Under the pieces are notes generated by a model. It made no database searches and was not told the DNA's origin. It worked only from the letters and a program-made list of their open reading frames with translations. Below are positions 57,101-64,000 of a stretch of 64,000 nt of DNA, piece after piece. The DNA comes from Cryptomeria japonica (Eukaryota > Streptophyta > Pinopsida > Cupressales > Cupressaceae), in the NCBI RefSeq assembly GCF_030272615.1, contig NC_081415.1:622665740-622729739 (forward strand), written 5' to 3'. Numbering within the stretch: the first letter of the stretch is position 1; every line of letters begins with the position of its first letter. The position numbers and the translations under genes are program-made.

Positions 57101-58909
57101 TTTGATGAAAATACGAAGCACTGGACTACAGATATCGCTAGACCTGGGCCTAAGAAAGATGCTTCTACAGCCTCAGAAGTAGATTATGCTATGGAATGGA
57201 TAGATTTGGGAGTCAGAACCAGAGTTGTGGATGTTAAACACCTGGAGACTTCAACCAAACTAATCATCTCCCATACCTGGAAGGATGAAAGGGACAGGGC
57301 TAAGTTGAAATAGAGTTTGACACAAATGGCTCAATATATCCATGCCTTGCAGAATAGCCCATTGGCATTATCACAACATTCAGGACCTTTTAGTCCAAAG
57401 TCATCTAGCAATCAGAAATTCCTGGATGAAGTTCAACGGAACAGGATGATCACCGAGGTTTTCTCAGAATGGCTCACCACAATCATGTGCCAGGCAACCA
57501 ATTACATAACCAACTTGGTTTAGATTTTCAAGGATGCCAATGAGGTCACCAAAACCTTAGATACTGACTTGGTCTCATGGCAGAAGGAGAAGTCTAAATG
57601 GACTTTGATTTCAAAGCAGATGTAGGATATCCAACGTTATGGGCTAATGAATTTTCTCGCTGAAAACCAAGTGTCAGGCCTGAATGAAGATGTTATGTTC
57701 ATTTTTAAAGAGAGTATCGAATGGCACAATCAGATTATTGAGCAGGGTTATAATGAGTCAACCAGCCTGTGCGGTGAATTAACAGCCCTCAGGACAACCA
57801 TGCAGAAGGACTTGTGGTGTGTGGATGTTCAATTACTTAAGGAAGACAGTGAAACTCTGGAGGACACCATGAAAATGATTAACCAATTCGGCAGTCACAT
57901 CAGGCAGATTAAGATGGAGAAAACCTTGTTGGTGGAAGATTTCACATAGATATCTAAGGTGGAATCAATGCTCACCGTGTGCCTCGATCATCTGGATTCA
58001 CACAGGGATAAAGTACAAATGGTAAAGAGGAAGAAGGAGCTTTGGAAGCAGAGGGTTATTCATATCAGTTTTCCACACGTAACGGTAATCCAGGAGTTTT
58101 CAAAGGTGCATCGAGAGTGGAGCGCAGCCAAGGCGGTGATGGTGTCTGTCCAAGACACTAATCCGAATGATAACGCCGAAATAGAGTAGTCTGCATGACT
58201 AGCACTGCTGGCAGTTGTTTGCCAGCAAGCCTAGTTATTTTCTTTAAAATTTAGTTATTGTAGCTAGGGTTGATTTCCATTAACTCTTATGAGTTAATTT
58301 TACTTTGATTAAAAGAACTATTGGGTCTGGTGACCTATAAGTATCTGGTGTAATGACTTTGTCAAGGTTCGCTAAGTTTTTGAAAAGATTGGCTTTAAGA
58401 CTAGTTAAATACATTTTTTGTATGAAGAAAGTGGAGGAACATCTGTGAATGTGAATCTTTTTAACAGCTATTTTCAATTTCAAATCTGTGTGTTTGATTT
58501 CAAAGTTGATTTCAGTGCAAGTCTATTTTGAGGAAAGGGCTGTTATACTTTTTATATATGCAGAAGGTTATTGGCTAGATTCATTTTGGAAGCCTTTTCA
58601 TTTTGTTTTAGTGATCATATGAAGTCTGTCGGCTTTATATATAAAGTTATATATGGATCAGTGCCTACATTCATTTTGTATTGACTGGTGTATGCAACTT
58701 CCTTTAAGTGCTTTCTAGTGAAAAGCATTCCATTGATTGTATGTAATTTGGAGCTGAATGAACATTAACTAGAGGGAGCTATACCTAAATTCAGAGGTTA
58801 ATCAATTAAATGGTTTTCCAACTGTTTGGTAGGAGAAATTGTTTGTTTTTCTATGTTTCACACTGATGTTATTTAATTACATAACGAAAGACAAATCTGT
58901 ATACCAACA
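54153..58909 (+). repeat. Element F 3' LTR (4.76 kb)
   Basis: Starts TGTTGGGCCCATATAC and ends ATACCAACA. Collinear with 43123-47889, including hairpins, LTR-resident gene and 3' AT-rich part. Confidence 0.93.
55019..58198 (+). pseudogene. LTR-resident long frame of element F, 3' copy
   Basis: Second copy of the 1,060-codon frame. It keeps Trp codons lost in the 5' copy (GACTGGATG near 55570 versus GACTAGATG; CCTGGAAGG near 57278 versus CCTAGAAGG), while it has lost others (ATCTAGGTT near 55588 versus ATCCAGGTT; GTTTAGATT near 57520 versus GTTCAGATT; ATGTAGGAT near 57624 versus ATGCGGGAT). A single extra A in an A-run near 56996 shifts the frame, unlike the 5' copy. The two copies therefore decayed independently from one template. 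Stops matching the 5' copy's 44482, 45541 and 46287 are also here. Confidence 0.75.
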
Positions 58910-58914
58910 CTATA

Positions 58915-59823
58915 ACGGTAAGGATTAGTGCATGTAACATAAACACAAAGTCATCGACAACAAATAACACCAATATTTGTACGTGGAAACCCTGTAAGGG
59001 GAAAAACCACGGTGGGAAACCTTACCCACAATTAGATGATACTACTACAGATAGTAAGTGTACATAAATGGGGTCTGCACATGTAGAAAGGCCAACCACC
59101 TAGAGCTCACTGCTCAATCATAAAATGGGAGTCACACTGACTATAGTTGGATGGTTAAATCCAATAAGAGTGTACTGCACAAAATAGCATCTTCATATGT
59201 TGGATTCAGTACCGGTGTAATGCTGATATGCTTTTACAAAAACCTAGCTTCACCTTCAAATGATGTCTGCATGTATAGCTCTACTTAATCTTGCATATAC
59301 CTTCACACAATCCTTTTTTGCATTCCACATTTGATCTTACAAATAAGATCTTACATTTATACCATAACCTAAGACCAATTTTAGTAGGTCGGCTCTACAA
59401 GATATTACAAAAAACCTTTTACAAACAATATAATATCCGATGTAATAACCAATTGAACATGTCGACTTAATGCATTTACAACAATAATTAATCATCTCCA
59501 TAGCATGCCTTGTTGATCTGGAAAAGATAAACTTGCCGGTGTAGCCCTAGACCTATTTGCCGGTAACAACAAATATGCAACTATGAATATACAAATGAAC
59601 AAAACTCCAGGACAAGATGTCCAAATGATGTCTTTGACATAACCATGTGTTTTCCATATCATTCCAAGTGCCAGTGATCATTATATCCTGCCGGTGTACC
59701 AGATACCGGTAACTATGCAATAGTTGCTTGCCGGTGAATGTTGCTGATTCTCTAAAGTGCCAGAGTTGATAAGAGTTTAGTAGGTGTTGACATCAATGAC
59801 AAAACCATACCAAAATACCAACA
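58915..59823 (-). repeat. Copia-3 3' LTR, proximal part
   Basis: On the minus strand the LTR starts TGTTGGTATTTTGGTATGG at 59823 and runs left to 58915, then on to 43122-42978 across element F, about 1.05 kb in all. It contains a TACGTGGAAACCCTG...GGTGGGAAACC block (58980-59022) common in plant copia LTRs. Confidence 0.85.
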
Positions 59824-59838
59824 ATCTTCCCCTTTGGC
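59824..59838 (-). other. Copia-3 polypurine tract
   Basis: Minus strand GCCAAAGGGGAAGAT directly before the LTR start. Equivalent to GCCAAAGCGGGAGAT of Copia-2. Confidence 0.9.
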
Positions 59839-60197
59839 ATTGATGGCAACACAAGATGGAAAAACCATCAAAGTGCCAAAATAGAAATGCCAAATACCAA
59901 AAACCAACAATCTCCAAAAAGATCATAACCAGAAATCAGAGAGTAATAATCTCTCCTAAACAACAATCTCCCCCCCTGGGAGCAACATGTGTTTTCCTTG
60001 TGTTTTTCAAAGTTTTTCCATACCAATCTCTCCCCCTTTGACATCAAATACCAAAGTTTCAATAAAACCAAGTTCATATACAAAATACTAATCAATTCAA
60101 TATACCAACTACTCCCCCTGAGAAGTAGCTTCCCATCAAAGATCAGAATAAAAGATTTCTCTGTTAATTCTGCCGGTTGATGTCAATCATCAACTCT
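59839..60197 (-). other. Copia-3 3' untranslated region
   Basis: Non-coding; a second AAAGGGGGAGA tract is visible on the minus strand near 60028-60040, and GGGGGGAGA near 59970. Repeated purine runs upstream of the true tract recur in Copia-1 and Copia-2. Confidence 0.7.
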
Positions 60198-63100
60198 CTA
60201 AGTCTCTACTAGTAGTGGTATGACTCCAAGCTGATCTTTGAGATATTCAAAAGTATCCTTAGGCAAAGGTTTAGTGAAAATATTTGCAATCTGCTCTTTA
60301 GTATTCACATAAACCAGTTTTATCTCCTTTGCTTCAACATTTTCCCTTAGAAAATTTAGTTTGATAGAAACATGTTTGGTTTTAGAATGTAGTATCGCAT
60401 TCTTGGATATATCAATTGCTGCAATGTTATCACAATAGATAGTAATAGGTTCCTTGCATTTTACCTTTAGGTCTTTCAACATTTTCTTAATCCATAGTAC
60501 CTGTGTATAGTTAGTTGTTGCTGCAACATATTCTGATTCTGCTGTTGATAAAGATGTACAACTTTGTTTCTTTCTCAACCAAGAAACTAGTCTGTTTCCA
60601 AGAAAGAATGCTCCGCTGGTGGTGCTTTTTCTATCATCCACATCTACTGCCCAATTTGCATTTGTGTATGCACATAATTCAAAGTTTTCATCTCTAGGAT
60701 ACCATAATCCAAGATTTATAGTGCCTTGTAAGTACCGGAAAATCCTTTTTACTGCTGATTCATGATTTTCTCTAGGATTACTTTGAAATCTTGAAACAAT
60801 ACATACTGCATTCATAATATCAGGTCTGGTTTGTGTCAAATATAGTAAACCTCCTATCATAGATTTGTATATAGTTGGATTAACAGGTGTAGATTCATCC
60901 CTTTGTGATAATTTGTCATTTGTTGTCATAGGTGTGCTTATCGGTTTAGAGTTCTCCATCCCAAATTTCTTTAGTAACTCTTTTAAGTATTTGGATTGAC
61001 TCAAGAATATACCTTTATCAGTCTATGAAATCTGCAATCCTAAAAAGAATTTTATTTCTCCAATCATAGACATTTCAAATTCTTGCGGCATTTTAATAGA
61101 AAATTCCTTACATAATCCATCCTCTCCTCCAAAGATTATATCATCAACAAATACTTCTATAATCAAGATGTCATCATTAGTTACTTTATAATATAAATTG
61201 TTGACTGCATTTCCTTTTGTAAAACCAATCTTTAAAAGATACTTATCCAATCTTGCATACCAAGCTCTTGGAGATTGTTTTAGTCCATATAGAGCTTTCC
61301 TTAACCTGCAAACCATATCATTGTCATCTGTCAAAGAAAATCCATCAGGTTGTTCAATGAATACTTCCTCTTCAAAATCTCCATTCAAAAATGCACATTT
61401 AATATCCATTTGATAAACTTTGTAGTTCTTGTGTGCTGCAAAAGCCAAAAATAATCTGACTGCCTCAATTCTAGCGACCGGTGCAAAAGTTTCATTGTAA
61501 TCAACTCCTTCTTTCTGGGAATATCCCTTACAAACTAGTCTTGCTTTATTTCTGACAACCTTACCATCTTCATTAAGTTTGTTTCTTAATACCCATTTGG
61601 TTCCAATTACATTTTTATCTTTAGGCTGGGGAACTAATGTCCAAGTGTTGTTTTTCTCAATTTGTTCTAATTCTTCTTCCATAGGTTTAATCCAAAATTT
61701 ATCTTCGCATGCCTCATTAACAGATGATGGTTCAATTTGAGAAATAAGACATACCTCTTAATTTGCCAATCTTCCTCTTGTCATAACTCCTTTAAACTTG
61801 TTTCCAATTATCTGATCTTTAGAATGATTCAGTCTTATATACCGGGGTGTTTTGGTTTGCCATTGTTCCTCAATTACTATGGAATCCTCAGATGATACCG
61901 GGGTAACTAGATCTTCATTCTATACCGATGGATTCAGTGTAGGTTCATTTGTCAAAATTTCTGTTGCCGGTTCAGAGTCTATATACCTTGAAGTTCCTTT
62001 GAATTGTTCATCAATTTTTACATTTGTACTCTCAACAATTTTCTGCAATCTTTTGTTAAAACATCTATATGCCTTGCTCTTAGATGAATAACCAAGAAAT
62101 ATTCCTTCATCACTTCTAGGATCAAATTTGCCAATATACTCATCTCTTCTAATATAACATTTACTTCCAAAAATTCTGAAATACTTAAGAGTAGGAGTAT
62201 TACCAAACCATAGTTCATGAGGGGTCTTACCGGTTTCACCTTTGATGCAAACTTTGTTGAACGTATAGACCACTGTACTGACTGTTTCTCTCCAATATAC
62301 ATGTGGTAGGTTTTCTTTTGATAACATACTTCTTGCTGCATCCAAGATAATTATGTTTTTCCATTCAACAACTCCATTCTGTTGTGGTGTCCGAGGTGCT
62401 GATAGTTGTCTTCTAATTCCATTTACTTCACATAATGTATTAAATTCCTTAGATGTAAATTCACCTCCTTGATCTGATCTTAAACATTTGATTTTCTTAC
62501 CAGTTTCATTTTCCACCATTGCTTTGAATAGTTTGAACGTTCCAAGTGCTTTTGATTTTTCTTTGAGAAAAGTAACCCAACACATTCTAGAATAGTCATC
62601 AATATTTAGCATGAAATATCTATCACCTTGTAAGCTTTTAGTTCTAGTTGGATCACATAAATCAGTGTGAATCAAACCAAGAGCATTATTGGATTTTTCT
62701 GGAATACTTTTGAAACTAGATCTAACTTGTTTTCCAAATTGACATTCCTTACATACTGTATTCTGAGGTTTGACAATTCTAGGTAAATCTCTAATTGCCT
62801 TAGTAGTACTGATCTTTACCATGCAATCAAAGTTTACATGATAGAGTCTCTTATGCCATAACCAACTTTCATCTATACGTGCAATTAAACATGTCTTTTC
62901 ATTGTTATTCAAATGAAAGATATTACCTCTAGTCTGATTACCGGTTGCAATTTCCAAACCAGTTCTATTCATGATTTTGCATTTTCCATTTTTGTATTGT
63001 AACTAAAATCCTTTCTCAACTAATTGACCAACACTCAAAAGATTATGCTTTAATCCTTCAACATAGTAGACATTGTCAGTGTTATGCTTACCATCAAGAG

Positions 63101-63990
63101 ATATTGTACCCTTACCTTTGATTGAACAAGCTTTGTCATCTCCAAATCTCACTAAGCCTCCATTGTATTCTTGAAAGTTCAAGAATTTACCTTTGTCTCC
63201 TGTCATATGATGTGAGCATCCTGAATCAGTGATCCATTCATCCTTTAATTCAACTTTAGCTACCAGGGCATGTACTACCGGTTGAGCAGTAGGTGTCGGT
63301 TGATCTTCTGTTATAGCAACAAAAACCCATCCATTGTCTGCCGGATCTTCATCAGAATCATCAGTCACACCTTCATCAACAATGTAACAAGATTTGTCTA
63401 TATTCTTCTTAAATCTGTATCTCTGATATTCAGGGTTAGGCTTGTATGTTCTTCTAGCTTCTTCTCTTAGTCTAGCATGTCTATCAGGGCATCTTGAAGC
63501 CATATGACCAATCTTATTGTATTTAAAAAATTTAAAGGGTGCTTTACCTTCATACTTACTTCCAACTAGACCTTTAGGCATTTTCCTTGCAAATAGTGCT
63601 TCAAGTTCTTCAAGTTCTTCATTTTCTTTCCTAATTTCTTCAAATTCTCTTGCATAAAAGGCTTTCCAATCAGATTTGACAAATGATGGAGCAGATGATG
63701 TTGATTCTTTAAAGACCAAATCTATCTTTATAGTAGCAACAAGATCAAATTCTTCAATTTCAAAAGCTGAAAGTTTTCCAATCAATGTATCCCTAGTAAC
63801 TGATGTATTAGGCATTATTCTTAACTCATTTATAGCAGTGACTTTCATTTTATATGTCAGTGGAAATCCTCTTAAAACTTTTGAAACAATTTCATCCTCA
63901 CTTAAGGTTCCTCCACAATATTTAATACCCAAAACAATTTCATTTACTCTTTCCATAAAAGCAGAAATCCTTTCATCTTCTTCCATTTTC
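60198..63990 (-). pseudogene. Copia-3 gag-pol polyprotein (four stops, single frame)
   Basis: One frame across the whole visible part, reading leftward. Gag (from the window edge) ends in a knuckle-like FKFFKYNKIGHMASRCP whose first two Cys are Phe and Tyr. Protease ITDSGCSHHMTGD. GAG-pre-integrase IDESWLWHKRLYHVN and CKECQFGK. Integrase IHTDLCDP, SDQGGEF and PQQNGVVEWKN, all acidic residues kept. RT has [26 protein letters not shown] and FVDDIIFGG. RNase H has YTNANWAVDVDD (Asp replaced by Asn twice), STAESEY and YCDNIAAIDIS. Stops at 63003 (TAG), 61920 (TAG), 61757 (TAA) and 61023 (TAG) all fit Gln>stop transitions. This is the least decayed pol of its family here. Gag start, primer site and 5' LTR lie beyond the window. 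Confidence 0.92.
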
Positions 63991-64000
63991 AGATGTTCAT

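Larger units (their letters stand above)
43123..58909 (+). mobile_element. Element F: giant Ty3/gypsy element with coding LTRs
   Basis: 15,787 bp between CTATA duplications. LTRs are 43123-47889 (4,767 bp) and 54153-58909 (4,757 bp). The internal region, 47890-54152, has a primer site, one continuous gag-pol frame and a short 3' end. Each LTR carries a frame of about 1,060 codons. Domain order is gag, protease, archaeal/plant-type RNase H (RVT_3), RT, degenerate RNase H, integrase. The primer site and the extra RNase H point to the Tat/Ogre side of gypsy, but the RNase H position differs from what I know for that lineage. LTRs differ at about 5% in a 390-bp sample, so the insertion is not recent. 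Confidence 0.93.
42978..64000 (-). mobile_element. Copia-3: Ty1/copia element on the minus strand, split by element F and cut by the window end
   Basis: 3' LTR pieces 42978-43122 and 58915-59823, polypurine tract 59824-59838, pol and gag 60198-63990. Removing F restores a continuous LTR. Its left end touches the GA microsatellite. Same family as Copia-2 by protein and LTR-end similarity, but far better preserved. Confidence 0.88.

Overview
This is a gene-poor stretch of a large, repeat-dominated plant nuclear genome. Ty1/copia and Ty3/gypsy LTR retrotransposons are nested in one another, non-LTR DNA is AT-rich, and coding decay is mostly by stop codons. Element length and nesting depth suggest a gymnosperm-like giant genome, but this is inference and no species marker was seen. 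No intact host gene, tRNA or rRNA was found.

Layout. (1) 1-225 is polypyrimidine. (2) 238-11096 looks like a DNA transposon: arrays of a 14-bp palindrome centred on GTAC/ATAC lie at both ends, with a small gene reading inward from the left and a multi-exon gene reading inward from the right. Copia-1 (2757-9441; 451-bp LTRs; TSD GTATG) sits inside one exon of the right-hand gene. (3) 11971-15102 and 41668-42840 are two halves of a degenerate 20-bp satellite, split by Copia-2 (15103-41662, TSD GTCTT/ATCCT). Copia-2 itself contains gypsy relic D, which carries an antisense plant-mobile-domain gene, a solo LTR (TSD CAACT) and the 15-kb non-autonomous element B (TSD TAAGT). B contains chromodomain gypsy C. 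(4) After a (GA)n tract, minus-strand Copia-3 fills the right end of the window. Its 3' LTR was split by giant gypsy F (43123-58909, TSD CTATA).

F is the most unusual object. Its LTRs are about 4.76 kb and each carries an open frame of about 1,060 codons that I do not recognise. Its pol places a complete-looking archaeal/plant-type RNase H between protease and reverse transcriptase, whereas in the Tat lineage I know it normally follows RT-RNase H. F therefore has two coding modules: gag-pol in the internal region and a large LTR-resident gene present twice.

Decay pattern. In C, F and Copia-3 the whole polyprotein stays in one frame, broken by stops that look like CAG>TAG, TGG>TAG/TGA or CGA>TGA. 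This fits deamination of methylated CHG/CG cytosines, and comparison of the two F LTRs shows such changes directly. All coordinates, element boundaries and divergences were read by eye.
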